A stretch of 64,000 bases of DNA, from positions 1,426,001 to 1,490,000 of the forward strand of contig NZ_LT906483.1 in the NCBI RefSeq assembly GCF_900187065.1, in the 5' to 3' direction. How positions within the stretch are numbered: position 1 is the stretch's first letter; each line of letters begins with the position of its first letter. The translations under genes were made by a program, and so were the position numbers. Origin of the DNA: Mycolicibacterium thermoresistibile (GTDB lineage Bacteria; Actinomycetota; Actinomycetes; Mycobacteriales; Mycobacteriaceae). Positions 8,496-21,331 of this stretch are shown piece by piece. The notes beneath the pieces were generated by a model. The model made no database searches and had not been told where the DNA came from. It saw only the letters and a list, made by a program, of their open reading frames with translations.

Positions 8496-10097
8496 TCAGC
8501 GCCCCTTTCCTGCCGGAACGGGATCGTCTCCCGCCGTGATCGTCGGCCTCGGGTCGTGTTCGCCGATCGAGGTCAAGGTGTGACCGACCGCGGGGTCGAT
8601 GATGTCCAGCGCCGGTTTGGGATACACCCCCAGCCCCACCAGCAGCGCGATCAGCGGCGCGACCACGACGAGTTCGCGGGGGATCAGGTCGCGGATCGAT
8701 CGGTTGTCCTCGCGCACCGGGCCGGCCATCATCCGCTGGTAGGTCCACAGGATGTAGATCGCCGACAGCACCAACGCGGTGGCCGCCAGGACCGCCAACA
8801 CCGGATACCGCGTGAACGTCCCGATCAGCACCAGGAACTCACTGATGAACGGCGCCAGCCCGGGCAGCGACAGCGTGGCCAGCCCGGCCACCAGGAAGGT
8901 GCCGGCCAGCACCGGGGCGACCTTCTGCACCCCGCCGTAATCGGTGATGAGCCGGGTCCCGTGCCGGGTCACCAGGAATCCGGCGATCAGGAACAGCGCG
9001 GCGGTGGAGAGACCGTGATTGATCATGTACAGCGTCGAACCGGACTGACCCTGACTGGTCATCACGAAGATGCCCAGGATGATGAAGCCGAAGTGCGAAA
9101 TCGACGTGTAGGCGATCAGCCGCATCACATCGGTCTGGCCGATCGCCAGAATCGCGCCGTAGACGATCCCGATCACCGCCAGCGCGACGACCAGGGGCCG
9201 GAAAAGCGTTGCCGCGTCGGGAAACAGCTGCAGGCTGTACCGCAGCATGCCGAACGTACCGACCTTGTCCATCACCGCCATCATCAGCACCGCGGTTGCC
9301 GGTGTCGCCTCCACCGCGGCGTCGGGCAGCCAGCGGTGGAATGGCCACAGCGGCGCCTTGATCGCGAACGCCAGCATGAACCCGAGGAACAACAGGTTCA
9401 GCACCGCCGGGTCGATCATCAGATCGCCGGCCGACACCGCGGCGACGATCGCGCGGAAGTCGAACGTGCCCCCGCCCGCGGGACCGGCGAGGGCGTCGCT
9501 GCCCGCGGTCACCACGTACAGACCGATCACCGCGGCCAACATGATCAACCCGCCGAACAGGTTGTACAGCAGGAACTTCACCGCCGCCCGGCCGCGGTGG
9601 GCGCCGCCGAAGCCGCCGATGAGGAAGTACATCGGGATCAGCATGGCCTCGAAGAACACGTAGAACAGCAGCACGTCCAACGCGATCAGCGACATCAACA
9701 CCATGCCCTCGACGGCGAGGGTGAGCGCCAGATACAGGTGCACCGCACGCCCCGCCAGGCCGGGGCGCTGATCGGCGTCGTTCCACCCGGCCACGATCAG
9801 CAGCGGCACCAGCACCGCGGTGAGCAGCACCAGCGCCAGCGCGATCCCGTCGATCCCGAGGATGTAGCCGGTGCCGAAGGACGGAATCCAGCGGTGCGAC
9901 TCGACGAACTGGTAACGCTCGCCGCCCGGGTCGAATCCTGCCGTGAGCACCGCGGTGATGCCCAGCACGAGCAGCGACACCGCCAGCGCGAACCATTTGG
10001 CCAGGCCGCGGCGGGCCGCGGGCAGCAGCACCAGCGCCGCGGCACCGACGATCGGTGTCGCCCACAACGCGGTCAGCCAGGGAAAACCAGTCACCAC
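8496..10097 (-). CDS. nuoM: NADH-quinone oxidoreductase subunit M
   Basis: 533 residues with about 14 membrane helices. The antiporter-family signature [16 protein letters not shown] near residue 145 contains the essential glutamate of transmembrane helix 5. [24 protein letters not shown] provides the conserved Lys/His channel region. GTG start; the reading frame overlaps the nuoL stop, giving translational coupling. It acts as a proton-translocating subunit of the membrane arm between NuoL and NuoN. Confidence 0.97.
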   Translation of the reverse strand: MVTGFPWLTALWATPIVGAAALVLLPAARRGLAKWFALAVSLLVLGITAVLTAGFDPGGERYQFVESHRWIPSFGTGYILGIDGIALALVLLTAVLVPLLIVAGWNDADQRPGLAGRAVHLYLALTLAVEGMVLMSLIALDVLLFYVFFEAMLIPMYFLIGGFGGAHRGRAAVKFLLYNLFGGLIMLAAVIGLYVVTAGSDALAGPAGGGTFDFRAIVAAVSAGDLMIDPAVLNLLFLGFMLAFAIKAPLWPFHRWLPDAAVEATPATAVLMMAVMDKVGTFGMLRYSLQLFPDAATLFRPLVVALAVIGIVYGAILAIGQTDVMRLIAYTSISHFGFIILGIFVMTSQGQSGSTLYMINHGLSTAALFLIAGFLVTRHGTRLITDYGGVQKVAPVLAGTFLVAGLATLSLPGLAPFISEFLVLIGTFTRYPVLAVLAATALVLSAIYILWTYQRMMAGPVREDNRSIRDLIPRELVVVAPLIALLVGLGVYPKPALDIIDPAVGHTLTSIGEHDPRPTITAGDDPVPAGKGR

Positions 10098-11971
10098 GCG
10101 CGCACCACCAGAACCATGGCGACCACCAGGGCCGCACCCACGAGCATCGACAAGGCATACGACCGGGCGAAACCGGTCTGCAGGCCGCGCAGGGCCTCCG
10201 AGAACCGCCGCACCGTCGCAGCCAGGCCGCTGCCGACGCCGTCGACACCGACCTCGTCGACGTGCACCAGGGTGCGGGTCAGGCCCTGTCCGGTGCGCAT
10301 GAAGACCGCCTCGTTGAAGGCGTCGCCGTACAGATCGCGCCGCGCGGCCACAGTGAGCGCCGAACCCTCCGGAACCTCGACGGGCACCGGGCGCATCGCA
10401 TACATCCGGTAGGCGACCACGATGCCGACCGCCACCGTCGCCAGGACCGTCGCGGTCACCACCCAGACCGGCACCACATGGTGGGCCTCGTGGACGCCGA
10501 CCACCGGCTCCAGCCAGTGCTGCAGGGTGCCGCCGACGGCAAGCACCGCACCGGAGGCCACCGATCCGACGGCCAGCAGGATCATCGGCACCGTCATGAC
10601 CGGTGGCGACTCGTGGGGCTGCGCGGTCGGCTCCCAGCGCCGTTCGCCGAAGAACGTCAGCAGCATCACCCGGGTCATGTAGAAGGCGGTGATGCCGGCG
10701 CCCAGCAGCGCAGCCCCGCCGAGCACCACACCCTTGACCCCACCTGCGGCCAGCGCGACCTCGATGATGGCGTCCTTGGAGAAGAAGCCGGCCAACGGCG
10801 GCACCCCGATGATCGCCAGGTAGCCGAGCCCGAAGGTGGCGAAGGTGATCGGCAGCACGGACCGCAGACCGCCGTAACGGCGCATGTCGACCTCGTCGTT
10901 CATGGCGTGCATCACCGACCCGGCCCCCAGGAACAGCCCGGCCTTGAAGAACCCGTGGGTCAGCAGATGCATGATCGCGAACGCGTAACCGGCCGGCCCC
11001 AGACCGGCAGCCAGCACCATGTAGCCGATCTGGCTCATCGTGGAGGCCGCCAACGCCTTCTTGATGTCGTCCTTCGCACAGCCGATGATCGCACCGAACA
11101 GCAGGGTCACCGCGCCGACGGCCACCACCGCGAGCTGCGCGCCCGGCGCCAGATCGAACACCGGTCCGGACCGCACGATCAGATACACGCCCGCGGTCAC
11201 CATGGTGGCGGCATGAATCAGAGCCGACACCGGGGTGGGGCCTTCCATCGCGTCGCCCAACCAGGACTGCAGCGGCACCTGAGCGGATTTGCCGCAGGCC
11301 GCCAGCAACAGCAGCAGCCCGATCGCGGTCAGGGTGCCCTCACCGAGTTGCGGTGCGGCGCCGAAGACCCCGCTGAACGACACCGAGCCGGCCGCGGCGA
11401 ACATCACGGCCATCGCGATCACCAGGCCCATGTCGCCGACCCGGTTGACCACGAACGCCTTCTTGGCGGCCGTCGCCGCCGAGGGTTTGTGCGCCCAGAA
11501 ACCGATCAGCAGATACGACGCCAGGCCGACGCCCTCCCAGCCGACGTACAGGCCGAAGAAATTGTCCGCCAGCACCAGCAGCAGCATCGCGGAGAGGAAC
11601 AGATTCAGGTACGCGAAGAACTTTCGGCGCTCCGGGTCCTCGCGCATGTAGCCGACCGAGTAGATGTGGATCAGAGAGCCAACACCGGTGATCAGCAGCG
11701 CGAAACACATCGACAACTGGTCGAGTTGCAGACCGAAGTCGATCTGCAGATCGGCGACGGGAACCCAGGAGAACAGGGTCGCCACGGTGCCGCGCTGATC
11801 ACCGGGCCGGCCCAGCATGTCCACGAACAACACCGCGGCGACGCCGAACGACGCCAGCGCGGCGGCGCACCCCAGCAGATGACCCCACGGGTCGGCGCGC
11901 CGCCCGGCCAGCAGCAGCACGGTCGCACCGACGGCCGGCAGCGCAATCAGCAGCCACAGCGGAATCGTCAT
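10091..11971 (-). CDS. nuoL: NADH-quinone oxidoreductase subunit L
   Basis: 626 residues, the largest antiporter-like subunit. It has [16 protein letters not shown] near residue 145, including the TM5 glutamate, and the channel segment [26 protein letters not shown]. The C-terminal extension that would form the long lateral helix is present. It is the distal proton pump of complex I. It starts 7 nt after the nuoK stop and overlaps nuoM at its 3' end. Confidence 0.97.
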   Translation of the reverse strand: MTIPLWLLIALPAVGATVLLLAGRRADPWGHLLGCAAALASFGVAAVLFVDMLGRPGDQRGTVATLFSWVPVADLQIDFGLQLDQLSMCFALLITGVGSLIHIYSVGYMREDPERRKFFAYLNLFLSAMLLLVLADNFFGLYVGWEGVGLASYLLIGFWAHKPSAATAAKKAFVVNRVGDMGLVIAMAVMFAAAGSVSFSGVFGAAPQLGEGTLTAIGLLLLLAACGKSAQVPLQSWLGDAMEGPTPVSALIHAATMVTAGVYLIVRSGPVFDLAPGAQLAVVAVGAVTLLFGAIIGCAKDDIKKALAASTMSQIGYMVLAAGLGPAGYAFAIMHLLTHGFFKAGLFLGAGSVMHAMNDEVDMRRYGGLRSVLPITFATFGLGYLAIIGVPPLAGFFSKDAIIEVALAAGGVKGVVLGGAALLGAGITAFYMTRVMLLTFFGERRWEPTAQPHESPPVMTVPMILLAVGSVASGAVLAVGGTLQHWLEPVVGVHEAHHVVPVWVVTATVLATVAVGIVVAYRMYAMRPVPVEVPEGSALTVAARRDLYGDAFNEAVFMRTGQGLTRTLVHVDEVGVDGVGSGLAATVRRFSEALRGLQTGFARSYALSMLVGAALVVAMVLVVRAW

Positions 11972-11978
11972 CGTTTCC

Positions 11979-12278
11979 CTAGTGTTTGAGCAGGTTGGCG
12001 TCGTCCACCGAAGCCGAACGGCGGGTGCGGAAGATGGCCATGATGATCGCCAGGCCGATCACCACCTCGCAGGCGGCCACCACCATCACGAAGAAGGCGA
12101 GCACCTGGCCGTCGAGGGAGCCGTGCAGCCGGGCGAACGTGACCAGCGACAGGTTCACCGCATTGAGCATCAACTCGATCGACATGAACATCACGATCGC
12201 GTTGCGCCGCACCAGCACCCCGACGGCGCCGATGGTGAACAGCAACGCCGACAGATACAGATAGTTGTCGGGACTCAC
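11979..12278 (-). CDS. nuoK: NADH-quinone oxidoreductase subunit K
   Basis: 99 residues, three membrane helices, family-typical length. Conserved acidic residues occur in [14 protein letters not shown] (helix 2) and in [14 protein letters not shown] (helix 3), the two glutamates that carry protons from the quinone site to the antiporter modules. The GTG start is at 12278. It lies 22 nt after nuoJ, one of the larger gaps in the operon. Confidence 0.96.
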   Translation of the reverse strand: MSPDNYLYLSALLFTIGAVGVLVRRNAIVMFMSIELMLNAVNLSLVTFARLHGSLDGQVLAFFVMVVAACEVVIGLAIIMAIFRTRRSASVDDANLLKH

Positions 12279-12300
12279 TGTGCTCCTCGCGTCCGCACGT

Positions 12301-13065
12301 TCACTCGTGCTCCTCCCGGGGCCGCAGCATCGGATTGACCGAGATCTCCGCGTCCGATCCGTCCGGCAGCCGGGCCGGCACGTCGACGGCGTTGCGGGTC
12401 GCGTACACCCCGGGCGGCGGCAACGTCGTCGGATAGCCGCCTTCGCGGAACCGCTCCTCGGCCAGTTCGCGCTGAGTCTTGCGGCGGCCGAAACGTTCCC
12501 GGTGGGCGAGCACCATCGCCCCGAGCGCGGCGGTGATCAGCAGCGTCGCGGTGATCTCGAACGCCCACAGATACCGGGTGAACACCAGCGCGGCGACGCC
12601 CTCCACATTGCCGCCGCTGTTGGCCTCGTCCAGACCGGTGAAACCGATCTCGGCCGCGACGCTCCCGATCCCGGCGATCAACAGGATCCCGAACCCGAAC
12701 CCGGCGGCCACCGCGGCGACACGTTGCCCCCGAATGGTTTCCACCAGTGCCTCGGACGAGTCGACGCCGATCAGCATCATCACGAAGACGAACAGCATCA
12801 TCACCGCGCCGGTGTACACCACCACCTGCACCACGCCCAGAAACGGCGCGTCCTGGGCGAGGTAGAGCACCGCGAGCCCGATCATCGTCATCGCCAGGAA
12901 CAACGCCGAATACACCGCCTTCGGTGCGGTGACGACGCCGAGAGCGCCGACGACCGCGAGGCCGCCGACGATCCAGAACAGCACCGCCTCGCCGGTCGAG
13001 GTGTGCACGGTATTCACCGCGTCGTCGTTCGCGGCGGCGGCGAACGTGATGACCGCTCCGATCAC
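12301..13065 (-). CDS. nuoJ: NADH-quinone oxidoreductase subunit J
   Basis: 254 residues. Five predicted helices lie in the first ~190 residues, with the conserved [29 protein letters not shown] region (here [16 protein letters not shown]) forming helix 3, which contains the pi-bulge of complex I. A hydrophilic C-terminal tail of about 70 residues ([19 protein letters not shown] onward) extends beyond the E. coli protein, as in other actinobacteria. The GTG start shares GTGA with the nuoI stop. Confidence 0.96.
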   Translation of the reverse strand: MIGAVITFAAAANDDAVNTVHTSTGEAVLFWIVGGLAVVGALGVVTAPKAVYSALFLAMTMIGLAVLYLAQDAPFLGVVQVVVYTGAVMMLFVFVMMLIGVDSSEALVETIRGQRVAAVAAGFGFGILLIAGIGSVAAEIGFTGLDEANSGGNVEGVAALVFTRYLWAFEITATLLITAALGAMVLAHRERFGRRKTQRELAEERFREGGYPTTLPPPGVYATRNAVDVPARLPDGSDAEISVNPMLRPREEHE

Positions 13066-13595
13066 CGCACATCCTCGGTGATCGGCGACACCCTCCCCAG
13101 GTAGTAGTCCTCATCGGTGGCTCCAACCGCCATCGGGTGCGGCGGCGGGACCATCCCGGGCTGCAGCGGGGCGAGCAGTTTGTCCTTCCCCCAGATCAGG
13201 TCGGCCCGATTGTCATCGGCCATCTCGTAGTCGTTGGTCATCGTCAACGCCCGGGTCGGACACGCCTCGATACACAGTCCGCAGCCGATGCAGCGCAGAT
13301 AGTTGATCTGGTACACCCGGCCGTACCGTTCACCGGGGGAGTAGCGCTGCGCTTCGGTGTTGTCGGCGCCCTCGACATAGATGGCGTCGGCCGGGCATGC
13401 CCAGGCGCACAACTCGCAACCGATGCATTTCTCCAACCCGTCCGGATACCGGTTCAACTGGTGCCGGCCGTGATAGCGCGGCGCGACCGGGCCGGGTTGC
13501 TCGGGATACTGCTCGGTCAGCGGTTTCTTGAACATCGCGCCGAGCGTGACGCCGAACCCGGCGATCGCCTCGAGAAACCTCGACAACCTAGACAT
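13062..13595 (-). CDS. nuoI: NADH-quinone oxidoreductase subunit I
   Basis: 177 residues. Two ferredoxin-type 4Fe-4S motifs are visible: [16 protein letters not shown] and [16 protein letters not shown] (clusters N6a and N6b). It carries electrons from NuoG to NuoB at the base of the peripheral arm. The ATG at 13595 is preferred to an in-frame TTG one codon upstream. The gene overlaps the end of nuoH by 8 nt. Confidence 0.97.
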   Translation of the reverse strand: MSRLSRFLEAIAGFGVTLGAMFKKPLTEQYPEQPGPVAPRYHGRHQLNRYPDGLEKCIGCELCAWACPADAIYVEGADNTEAQRYSPGERYGRVYQINYLRCIGCGLCIEACPTRALTMTNDYEMADDNRADLIWGKDKLLAPLQPGMVPPPHPMAVGATDEDYYLGRVSPITEDVR

Positions 13596-14835
13596 CAACC
13601 GTCTCCTTGGCGTTCTCGGTGCGCTGCTGACCGGCCGGCAGCGACGGCACGGGGAAGGCGCCGGAATGAGTCTGGGGGAGCGCGGGTTCGGCCTCGTTGC
13701 GCCGGCTGAACACCCACCACACCACCGCGATCAGCGCCAGGGCGGTGATCGCCGCGACGCTCGTCAACCCGGTGGACCAGCCCACGTAGCCGAAGACCTG
13801 CAACCCGCGCGCGGTGGCGACCACCATGATCCACACCATCGACATCGGGATGAGCACCTTCCAGCCCAACGCCATGAACTGGTCGTAACGCAGCCGCGGC
13901 AGGGTGGCGCGCAGCCAGAAGAACACGAACAGGAACACCCACACCTTGGCGGTGAACCACAGCAGCGGCCACCAGCCGGAGTTCGCGCCGGCCCACATGT
14001 TGATCGGCCACGGGGCAGCCCAGCCGCCGAGGAACAGGGTGGTGGCCAACGCGGAGACGGTGGCCATGTTGATGTACTCGGCCAGCATGAACATCGCGAA
14101 CTTCAGCGACGAGTACTCGGTGTGGAATCCACCGACGAGTTCCCCCTCGGCCTCGGGCAGATCGAAAGGCGCCCGGTTGGTCTCGCCGACCATCGCGACC
14201 AGGAAGACCAGGAACGACGGCAGCAGCAGGAAGAGATACCAGGTGCCCTGCTGCGCGGCCACGATCCCCGAGGTCGACATGGTGCCCGCGTAGAGGAACA
14301 CCGCGACGAACGTCAACGCCATCGCGACCTCGTAGGAGATCACCTGCGCGGTGGACCGGAGCCCACCCAGCAGCGGATAGGTCGAGCCCGACGACCAGCC
14401 GGCCAGGATGAAGCCGTACACCCCGACCGAGGCGACGGCCAGGATGTAGAGGACCGCCACCGGAAGATCGGTGAGCTGCAACGGGGTGCGGTGGCCGAAC
14501 ACCGACACCACCGGGCCCATCGGGATGACCGCGAACGCCATGAACGCCGGGATGACCGCGATCACCGGCGCCAGCAGGTACAGCGGCTTGTCGGCGGCGC
14601 GGGGTATCAGGCCCTCCTTGAGCGCCAGCTTCACCCCGTCGGCCACCGACTGCAGCAGTCCGCGTGGTCCGACCCGGTTGGGCCCGAACCGCATCTGCAT
14701 CCGACCCAGGATCTTCCGTTCGATGAGGATCGCCGACAGCACCGTCAGCACCAGGAAACCGAAGATCCCGACCGTTTTCGCGACGATCAGCCACCACGGG
14801 TCGTGGCCGAATGCTCCGGGATCGGGATAGGTCAC
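13588..14835 (-). CDS. nuoH: NADH-quinone oxidoreductase subunit H
   Basis: 415 residues, about eight helices, the membrane anchor at the quinone-entry site. Family segments: [17 protein letters not shown] near residue 45, and the acidic loop [20 protein letters not shown]. The GTG at 14835 (reading [15 protein letters not shown]) shares GTGA with the nuoG stop and matches the usual mycobacterial N-terminus, so longer upstream starts were rejected. The C-terminus has a hydrophilic tail typical of mycobacteria. Confidence 0.97.
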   Translation of the reverse strand: MTYPDPGAFGHDPWWLIVAKTVGIFGFLVLTVLSAILIERKILGRMQMRFGPNRVGPRGLLQSVADGVKLALKEGLIPRAADKPLYLLAPVIAVIPAFMAFAVIPMGPVVSVFGHRTPLQLTDLPVAVLYILAVASVGVYGFILAGWSSGSTYPLLGGLRSTAQVISYEVAMALTFVAVFLYAGTMSTSGIVAAQQGTWYLFLLLPSFLVFLVAMVGETNRAPFDLPEAEGELVGGFHTEYSSLKFAMFMLAEYINMATVSALATTLFLGGWAAPWPINMWAGANSGWWPLLWFTAKVWVFLFVFFWLRATLPRLRYDQFMALGWKVLIPMSMVWIMVVATARGLQVFGYVGWSTGLTSVAAITALALIAVVWWVFSRRNEAEPALPQTHSGAFPVPSLPAGQQRTENAKETVDV

Positions 14836-17231
14836 GACTCGGCCCGCCGGATCGTCACGATTGCCCCGGGGCCGACCCCGAGCCGCCGGTGCACCGCCGA
14901 GCCCGGCGAGTTCAACGGCAGCCACACCACCCGGTCGGCCATCTCCGTCACCGCCAGCGGCAGCACGATCTCACCGCGGTCGGTGCCGACCGCCACCGGT
15001 TCGCCGTCGGCCGCCCCGATGTCGGCCGCGGTGGCCGGCGACAGCCGCACCACCGGGGCGCGGGCGGTGCCGGCCAGATGCGGTTCGCCGTCCTGCAGCC
15101 GACCGGCGTCGAGCAGCATCCGCCACCCGGCCAGCACGGCCTCACCGGAGCCCGGCTGCGGCGGTTCCGCGGCGGCCACCCTCGGAGCTGCGGGCCACGG
15201 TCCGGACCAGCGACCCAGCCGCGCCAATTCGTCGGAGGCGGCGGCCGGTGTCGGGGTCCGGAGATCGACGCCCATCTCGTCGGCGAGCACGTGCAACACC
15301 CGGGAGTCCGGCAGCGCATCCGTGGGCACGGCGGTGTCGAACGGCCGCAGCCGGCCCTCCCAGTTGACGAACGCACCCGACTTTTCCGTCACCGGTGCGA
15401 CCGGGAACACCACGTGGGCGCGGTCGGTCACGGCGCTGCTCCGCATCTCCAGGCTCACCACGAACCCGACCGCGTCGATCGCGGCCAGAGCGGCCTTTGG
15501 ATCCGGCAGATCGAACGGATCCACCCCGCCGATCAGCAAGGCGCCCAGCTCCCCGGAGCGGGCCGCGGCCAGCATCGCGGCGGTGTCGCGTCCGGGTGCC
15601 GAGGGCAGGTCCGCGGCGTGCCACGCCGCGGTGACCTCGGCCCGGGCGGCGGCATCGGTGACCGGGCGGCCGCCCGGCAGCAGATTCGGCAACGCACCCG
15701 CCTCGAGCGCACCGCGCTCACCGGCCCGCCGCGGGATCCACGCCAGCCTCGCCCCGGTGGCGTCCGCCAGCCGGGCCGCCGCGGAGTAGGCGCCGGGGTG
15801 GCCGGCCAGCCGCTCGCCGGTGAGGATCACCGCACCCGGTCGGGTCAACCAGTCGTCGTCGTGCAGCGCGTCGAGTGCCTCGGCCTCCCCGCCCGGGACG
15901 GTGGGCAGCAGCCGGCCCCCGAGCTTGGTCAGTCCCGGGCTCGCGTACGGCGCCACCGACATCACCCGCAGACCGTGTTTGCGGACCGCCTTGCGGAGCC
16001 GGAGGAACACGATCGGGGACTCCTCCTCCGGCTCGAAGCCGGCCAGCAGCACGGCCGGCGCCCGTTCCAGGTCGGTGTAGGTCACCGGCATCGGGCGGCC
16101 GGCGACCACGGCGGCGAGGAAATCCGCCTCCTCGGCGCTGTGGGTGCGGGCGCGGAAGTCGATGTCGTTGCCGCCCAGGACCATCCGGGCGAACTTGGCG
16201 TAGCTGTAGGCGTCGGTCACGGTGGCCCGCCCACCCACCAGGACCCCGGCCCGCCCGACCGCCCCGGCCAAACCGCGGGCAGCGGTGTACAGCGCCTCCG
16301 GCCAGGACGCCGAGCGCAGCTCCCCGTCGGCGCCGCGCACCAGCGGTGCGGTGAGGCGGTCACCGACGCGGGTGTAGGTGAACGCCCACCGGCCCTTGTC
16401 GCAGTTCCACTCCTCGTTGACCTCCGGATCGTCACCGGCCAGCCGGCGCAACACCTTTCCACGCCGGTGGTCGGTGCGTTGCGCGCATCCGGATGCGCAG
16501 TGCTCGCACACCGTCGGGCTGGAGACCAGGTCGAACGGGCGGGCCCGGAACCGGTACGCCGCCCCGGTCAACGCCCCGACCGGGCAGATCTGCACCGTGT
16601 TGCCGGAGAAGTAGGACTGGAACGGCTGCTCCGGTGCGATGCCGACCTGCTGCAGCGCACCGCGTTCCAGCAGTTCGATGAACGGGTCACCGGCGATCTG
16701 CTGGGAGAACCGGGTGCACCGCGCGCACAGCACACACCGTTCCCGGTCCAGCAGCACCTGGCTGGAGATGTTGATCGGTTTCGGGAAGGTGCGTTTGACG
16801 TCCTCGAAGCGGGTCTCCGCGCGGCCGGTGGACATCGCCTGGTTCTGCAGCGGGCATTCACCGCCCTTGTCGCACACCGGGCAGTCCAGCGGATGGTTGA
16901 TCAGCAGCAGTTCCATCACACCGTGCTGGGCGGCGGCCGCCGCCTCGGAGGTGAGCTGGGTGCGCACCACCATGTCGGGCATCACGGTGGTGGTGCACGA
17001 CGCCATCGGCTTGCGCTGGCCCTCGATCTCGACCAGGCACTGCCGGCACGCGCCGACCGGGTCCAGCAGCGGATGGTCGCAGAACCGGGGGATCTCCACC
17101 CCGAGGAGTTCTGCGGCGCGGATCACCAAGGTGCCTTTGGGCACGCTGATCTCGGTGCCGTCGATGGTCAGGTTCACCATCTCGACCGGCGCCCGGCCGG
17201 TGCCCGCCGGTGAGCTCGTCGACGACGTCAT
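14832..17231 (-). CDS. nuoG: NADH-quinone oxidoreductase subunit G
   Basis: 799 residues. The N-terminal 2Fe-2S domain has cysteines at 51, 62, 65 and 79 ([15 protein letters not shown]). Then come the His/Cys 4Fe-4S motif with [13 protein letters not shown] and the [13 protein letters not shown] cluster. [11 protein letters not shown] element heads the molybdopterin-oxidoreductase-like domain that fills the rest. It relays electrons from NuoE/F towards NuoI. It overlaps nuoF by an ATGA stop-start. Confidence 0.97.
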   Translation of the reverse strand: MTSSTSSPAGTGRAPVEMVNLTIDGTEISVPKGTLVIRAAELLGVEIPRFCDHPLLDPVGACRQCLVEIEGQRKPMASCTTTVMPDMVVRTQLTSEAAAAAQHGVMELLLINHPLDCPVCDKGGECPLQNQAMSTGRAETRFEDVKRTFPKPINISSQVLLDRERCVLCARCTRFSQQIAGDPFIELLERGALQQVGIAPEQPFQSYFSGNTVQICPVGALTGAAYRFRARPFDLVSSPTVCEHCASGCAQRTDHRRGKVLRRLAGDDPEVNEEWNCDKGRWAFTYTRVGDRLTAPLVRGADGELRSASWPEALYTAARGLAGAVGRAGVLVGGRATVTDAYSYAKFARMVLGGNDIDFRARTHSAEEADFLAAVVAGRPMPVTYTDLERAPAVLLAGFEPEEESPIVFLRLRKAVRKHGLRVMSVAPYASPGLTKLGGRLLPTVPGGEAEALDALHDDDWLTRPGAVILTGERLAGHPGAYSAAARLADATGARLAWIPRRAGERGALEAGALPNLLPGGRPVTDAAARAEVTAAWHAADLPSAPGRDTAAMLAAARSGELGALLIGGVDPFDLPDPKAALAAIDAVGFVVSLEMRSSAVTDRAHVVFPVAPVTEKSGAFVNWEGRLRPFDTAVPTDALPDSRVLHVLADEMGVDLRTPTPAAASDELARLGRWSGPWPAAPRVAAAEPPQPGSGEAVLAGWRMLLDAGRLQDGEPHLAGTARAPVVRLSPATAADIGAADGEPVAVGTDRGEIVLPLAVTEMADRVVWLPLNSPGSAVHRRLGVGPGAIVTIRRAES

Positions 17232-18580
17232 GCCCGCACCTCCTCGGTGGCCATCAGCGTCGAGGCATGCGGATCGAACGGGCAGCCGGGGGAAGCGGGG
17301 TCGAGATGCGCCTCGTATTCGTCGCGGAAGTACCTCAGCGACGACTGGATCGGCATCGCGGCCCCGTCACCCAACGCGCAGAACGACTTTCCGAGCACGA
17401 TGTCGGAGATGTCGAGCAGCTTGTCGAGGTCGGCCCGGGTGCCGGCGCCGGACTCCAACCGGGCGTAGATCTGTTTGAGCCAGTAGGTGCCCTCCCGGCA
17501 GGGGGTGCACTTGCCGCACGACTCGTGCGCGTAGAAGTCGGTCCACCGCGCCACCGCGCGCACCACACAGGTGGTGTCGTCGAAGATCTGCAGCGCCTTG
17601 GTGCCCAGCATCGAGCCCACCCCGGCGATACCCTCGTAATCCAGTGGCACGTCGAGATGTTCGGCGGTCAGCAGCGGGGTGGACGATCCGCCCGGGGTCC
17701 AGAATTTCAGCGACCGGCCCGCCCGGACGCCGCCGGCGTAGTCGAGCAGTTCCCGCAGGGTGATGCCCAGCGGCGCCTCGTACTGCCCGGGCCGGGTGAC
17801 ATGTCCCGACAGCGAATACAGGGTGAAGCCTGGTGATTTCTCGCTGCCCATCGACCGGAACCAGTCGATTCCGTTGAGCACGATGGGCGGGACGCTGGCG
17901 ATCGACTCGACGTTGTTGACCACGGTCGGGCAGGCGTACAGCCCGGCCACCGCCGGGAACGGAGGCCGCAGCCGGGGCTGACCGCGCCGGCCCTCCAGCG
18001 AGTCCAGCAGGGCGGTCTCCTCCCCACAGATGTAGGCGCCCGCGCCGGCGTGGACGATCAGATCCAGATCGAATCCGGAACCGCGGATGTCGGCGCCGAG
18101 GTAGCCGGCCTCGTAGGCCTCGGCGACCGCCTGCTGCAGGCGGCGCAGCACCGGCACCACCTCGCCGCGCAGATAGATGAACGCATGCCGGGCCCGGATC
18201 GCATAGGCCGCGATGATCGCCCCCTCGACCAGGAAGTGCGGGGTGGTCAGCATCAGCGGGATGTCCTTGCAGGTGCCCGGTTCCGATTCGTCGGCGTTGA
18301 CGACGAGGTAGTGCGGTCTGGCGGCCGGATCGGAGCCGCCTGCGGCGCCCGCCTGGGTCGATGCGGCCTGGGGGATGAACGACCACTTGGTGCCGGTGGG
18401 AAACCCCGCACCGCCGCGGCCGCGCAGCCCGGACTCCTTGACCAGGGCGATCACCTCGTCCGGAGCCATCTTCAGCGCCTTCTCCAGGGCGCGGTATCCG
18501 TCGTGGCGGCGGTAGGTGTCCAGCGACCAGGGTTCCGGCTCGTCCCAGAACCGGGTCAGCACCGGGGTCAGTGGCGTCAT
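17228..18580 (-). CDS. nuoF: NADH-quinone oxidoreductase subunit F
   Basis: 450 residues. It binds NADH and [19 protein letters not shown] near residue 65 is the NADH site, and [19 protein letters not shown] belongs to the FMN site. A C-terminal [14 protein letters not shown] holds the N3 4Fe-4S cluster. This is where NADH is oxidised. The ATG at 18580 overlaps the nuoE stop (ATGA); a longer upstream frame is not credible. Confidence 0.97.
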   Translation of the reverse strand: MTPLTPVLTRFWDEPEPWSLDTYRRHDGYRALEKALKMAPDEVIALVKESGLRGRGGAGFPTGTKWSFIPQAASTQAGAAGGSDPAARPHYLVVNADESEPGTCKDIPLMLTTPHFLVEGAIIAAYAIRARHAFIYLRGEVVPVLRRLQQAVAEAYEAGYLGADIRGSGFDLDLIVHAGAGAYICGEETALLDSLEGRRGQPRLRPPFPAVAGLYACPTVVNNVESIASVPPIVLNGIDWFRSMGSEKSPGFTLYSLSGHVTRPGQYEAPLGITLRELLDYAGGVRAGRSLKFWTPGGSSTPLLTAEHLDVPLDYEGIAGVGSMLGTKALQIFDDTTCVVRAVARWTDFYAHESCGKCTPCREGTYWLKQIYARLESGAGTRADLDKLLDISDIVLGKSFCALGDGAAMPIQSSLRYFRDEYEAHLDPASPGCPFDPHASTLMATEEVRA

Positions 18581-19326
18581 GAGGTGGGCTCCGGCGCCGA
18601 CATGCCGCGCTCGCGCGCCACCCGCAGCCCGGCCAGCGTCGCCTCGCCCGGGCCGCCCGGGGTCTTCGGCCGCGGATCGGGCAGGCCGGCGAGGATCCGG
18701 GCGGTCTGCCGGAAGCTGCACAGTGGTGCGCCGCGGGTCGGTTCCGGGGGCCGTCCCGACCGCAGTCCGTCGACCAGTTCCCGAGCCGACGCCGGGGTCT
18801 GGTTGTCGAAGAACTCCCAGTTCACCATCACCACCGGCGCGTAGTCGCAGGCGGCGTTGCATTCGATGTGTTCCAGCGTCACCGCCCCGTCCTCGGTGGT
18901 CCCGCCCGCCGGGACGCCCAGGTGCTCCTGCAGGGCGTCGAGGATCGCGTCGCCGCCCATGATCGCGCACAGCGTGTTGGTGCACACCCCGACCAGGTAG
19001 TCACCGGTGGGCCGGCGCCGGTACATCGAGTAGAACGTCGCGACGGCGGCGACTTCGGCCGCGGACAGCGACAGCTGGTCGGCGCAGAAGGCGATGCCGG
19101 CGCGGGTCAGGTAACCGTCCTCGCCCTGGACCAGATGCAGCAGAGGCAACAGTGCGGAGCGGGCCTGCGGATAGCGGGCGATGATCGTCGCCGCGTCGGC
19201 GGCCAACCGTTCGGTCACCTCCGGCGGGTAGCTCGCCGGTCCGGCGATCGGCGGCCCGTCCTCGTCGGGACGCTGTCCCAGCTCGGCCACGCTGATGAAC
19301 ACGGGTGTGCCGTTGCCGCCGGTCAT
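18577..19326 (-). CDS. nuoE: NADH-quinone oxidoreductase subunit E
   Basis: 249 residues of thioredoxin-like 2Fe-2S fold. Cluster N1a cysteines are in [13 protein letters not shown] and [12 protein letters not shown]. The C-terminal tail ([15 protein letters not shown] onward, ~45 residues) is longer than in E. coli. It partners NuoF in the NADH dehydrogenase module. The ATG at 19326 overlaps the nuoD stop by ATGA; the open frame continues further upstream but only as a shadow of nuoD. Confidence 0.96.
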   Translation of the reverse strand: MTGGNGTPVFISVAELGQRPDEDGPPIAGPASYPPEVTERLAADAATIIARYPQARSALLPLLHLVQGEDGYLTRAGIAFCADQLSLSAAEVAAVATFYSMYRRRPTGDYLVGVCTNTLCAIMGGDAILDALQEHLGVPAGGTTEDGAVTLEHIECNAACDYAPVVMVNWEFFDNQTPASARELVDGLRSGRPPEPTRGAPLCSFRQTARILAGLPDPRPKTPGGPGEATLAGLRVARERGMSAPEPTS

Positions 19327-20633
19327 CTGTCCACCCCTCCCATCACGGGATCGATCGAGGCCAGCGCCGCGATCAGATCGGCCACCATGCCGCCCTCGGC
19401 CATCGCCGCGACGGCCTGCAGATTGGTGAAGGACGGATCGCGATAGTGCACCCGGTAGGGCCGGGTGCCGCCGTCGGAGACCATGTGCACGCCCAGTTCC
19501 CCGCGCGGCGACTCCACCGCGACGTAGACCTGTCCGGGCGGCACCCGGATACCCTCGGTGACCAGTTTGAAGTGGTGGATCAACCCCTCCATGGAGCGGC
19601 CCATGATGCGGGCGACGTGTTCGGGGGAGTTGCCCAGCCCGTCGGGGCCCAGCTTCAGATCGGCCGGCCAGGCGAGCTTGCGGTCCTCGATCATCACCGG
19701 CCCCGGCCTGAGCCGATCCAGGCACTGTTCGACGATCTTCAGCGACTCGTGCATCTCCTTGACGCGGATCATGAAGCGGCCGTAGGCATCACATCGATCA
19801 TCGGTGATGACGTCGAATTCGTAGTTCTCGTAACCGCAATACGGCTGCGACTTGCGCAGGTCGTGGGGGAGACCGGCCGAGCGCAGCACCGGGCCGGTGA
19901 CGCCCAGCGCCATACACCCGGTCAGGTCGAGGTAGCCGACGCCTTCGTTGCGGGCCCGCCAGATGTGGTTCTGGCTCAACAGGTCTTCCAGGTCGCGCAG
20001 CCGTCCGGGTAGCAGCTCCAACAACTCCCGGACCCGGGGCACCGCATCGGGTGGCAGGTCGGCGGCCAGCCCTCCGGGGCGGATGTAGGCGTGGTTCATC
20101 CGCAGGCCGGTGATCAACTCGAAAACCTTGAGGATTTCCTCGCGTTCGCGGAAACCGAGGAACATCGCGGTCATCGCGCCCAGCTCCATCCCGCCGGTGG
20201 CCAGTGCCACCAGATGCGAGGAGATCCGGTTCAGTTCCATCAGCATCACGCGGATCACGTTGGCCCGCTCCGGGATCGCCTCGGTGATCCCGAGCAGCTT
20301 CTCCACCCCGAGGCAGTACACCGTCTCGTTGAAGAACGGCGACAGGTAATCCATCCGGGTGACGAAGGTGACGCCCTGCATCCAGGTGCGGTATTCGAGG
20401 TTCTTCTCGATGCCGGTGTGCAGATAACCGACACCGCAGCGGGCCTCGGTGACCGTCTCACCCTCGATCTCCAGCACCAGCCGCAACACCCCGTGTGTGG
20501 AGGGATGCTGCGGGCCCATGTTGACCACGATCCGCTCACCGGTCTGGTCGGCGGCGTTGCTGCGGGCCTCCGCGACGAGCTGATCCCAGTCCTGACCGCC
20601 GAGCGTGATGACCGTTTCCGGCCTGGTACTCAT
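19323..20633 (-). CDS. nuoD: NADH-quinone oxidoreductase subunit D
   Basis: 436 residues, the 49-kDa-type subunit that forms the quinone pocket with NuoB. Signatures: [15 protein letters not shown] near residue 40, [14 protein letters not shown], and the C-terminal [38 protein letters not shown], of which [14 protein letters not shown] is diagnostic. NuoC and NuoD are separate genes here, not fused as in E. coli. Its start shares one base with the nuoC stop. Confidence 0.97.
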   Translation of the reverse strand: MSTRPETVITLGGQDWDQLVAEARSNAADQTGERIVVNMGPQHPSTHGVLRLVLEIEGETVTEARCGVGYLHTGIEKNLEYRTWMQGVTFVTRMDYLSPFFNETVYCLGVEKLLGITEAIPERANVIRVMLMELNRISSHLVALATGGMELGAMTAMFLGFREREEILKVFELITGLRMNHAYIRPGGLAADLPPDAVPRVRELLELLPGRLRDLEDLLSQNHIWRARNEGVGYLDLTGCMALGVTGPVLRSAGLPHDLRKSQPYCGYENYEFDVITDDRCDAYGRFMIRVKEMHESLKIVEQCLDRLRPGPVMIEDRKLAWPADLKLGPDGLGNSPEHVARIMGRSMEGLIHHFKLVTEGIRVPPGQVYVAVESPRGELGVHMVSDGGTRPYRVHYRDPSFTNLQAVAAMAEGGMVADLIAALASIDPVMGGVDR

Positions 20634-21331
20634 CAGTTGTAGGCCCTCCGCTCATCGGGCGGCGGAATGGTCGCGCCGTGATACTGGACCGGGACGCCGC
20701 CCAGCGGATAGTCCTTGCGCTGCGGGTGGCCCTCCCAGTCGTCGGGCATCGCGATCCGGGTCAGGGCGGGGTGACCGTCGAACACGATGCCGAAGAAGTC
20801 GTAGGTCTCGCGCTCATGCCAGTCGGTGGTCGGGTAGATCCCGAACAGTGAGGGAATGTGCGGATCGGCGTCGGGGACCGCCACTTCCAACCGCAGCCGG
20901 CGGTTGTGGGTGATCGACAGGAAGCCGTACACCGCGTGCAGTTCCCGGCCGGTGTCCTCGGGGTAGTGCACACCGCTGACGCCGACGCACAGTTCGAACC
21001 GCAGATCCGGGTCGTCGCGCAGGGCGGTGGCCACCGCACGCAGCTGCTCGCGCCGGATGTCGAGGGTCAGTTCGTCGCGGTACACCACCACGCGTTCCAC
21101 CGCCGCGGCGTATCGCTGCGCACCGAGCGCGGCGATCAGCGCGTCGACCACCGCGTCGAAACAACCTCCGTAGGGCCGGGTCGCCGCGCCCGGCATGGCG
21201 ACGGGTTTGACCAGGCCGCCGTATCCGGAGGTGTCACCGCTGTCACCGACCCCGAACATGCCCCGGCGCACCGCGATGACCTCGGGATCGCCCCGGCCGG
21301 GTTCGCGGTGGTCAGGGGTGTGGTCGCTCAT
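20633..21331 (-). CDS. nuoC: NADH-quinone oxidoreductase subunit C
   Basis: 232 residues, the 30-kDa-type subunit. The C-terminal signature is [18 protein letters not shown] followed by RKDYPLGG. The first ~60 residues are a charged and Gly-rich extension seen in actinobacterial NuoC. It is a structural element of the connecting fragment. The start ATG at 21331 overlaps the nuoB stop (ATGA). Confidence 0.96.
   Translation of the reverse strand: MSDHTPDHREPGRGDPEVIAVRRGMFGVGDSGDTSGYGGLVKPVAMPGAATRPYGGCFDAVVDALIAALGAQRYAAAVERVVVYRDELTLDIRREQLRAVATALRDDPDLRFELCVGVSGVHYPEDTGRELHAVYGFLSITHNRRLRLEVAVPDADPHIPSLFGIYPTTDWHERETYDFFGIVFDGHPALTRIAMPDDWEGHPQRKDYPLGGVPVQYHGATIPPPDERRAYN

Noticed and set aside
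8037..10412. Very long plus-strand open frames opposite nuo genes (also 10055-11989, 13528-15789 and 14811-17213)
   Set aside because: They are Arg/His/Gln-rich, show no family features and lie antisense to clear nuo genes; such frames are expected from GC-biased third codon positions.
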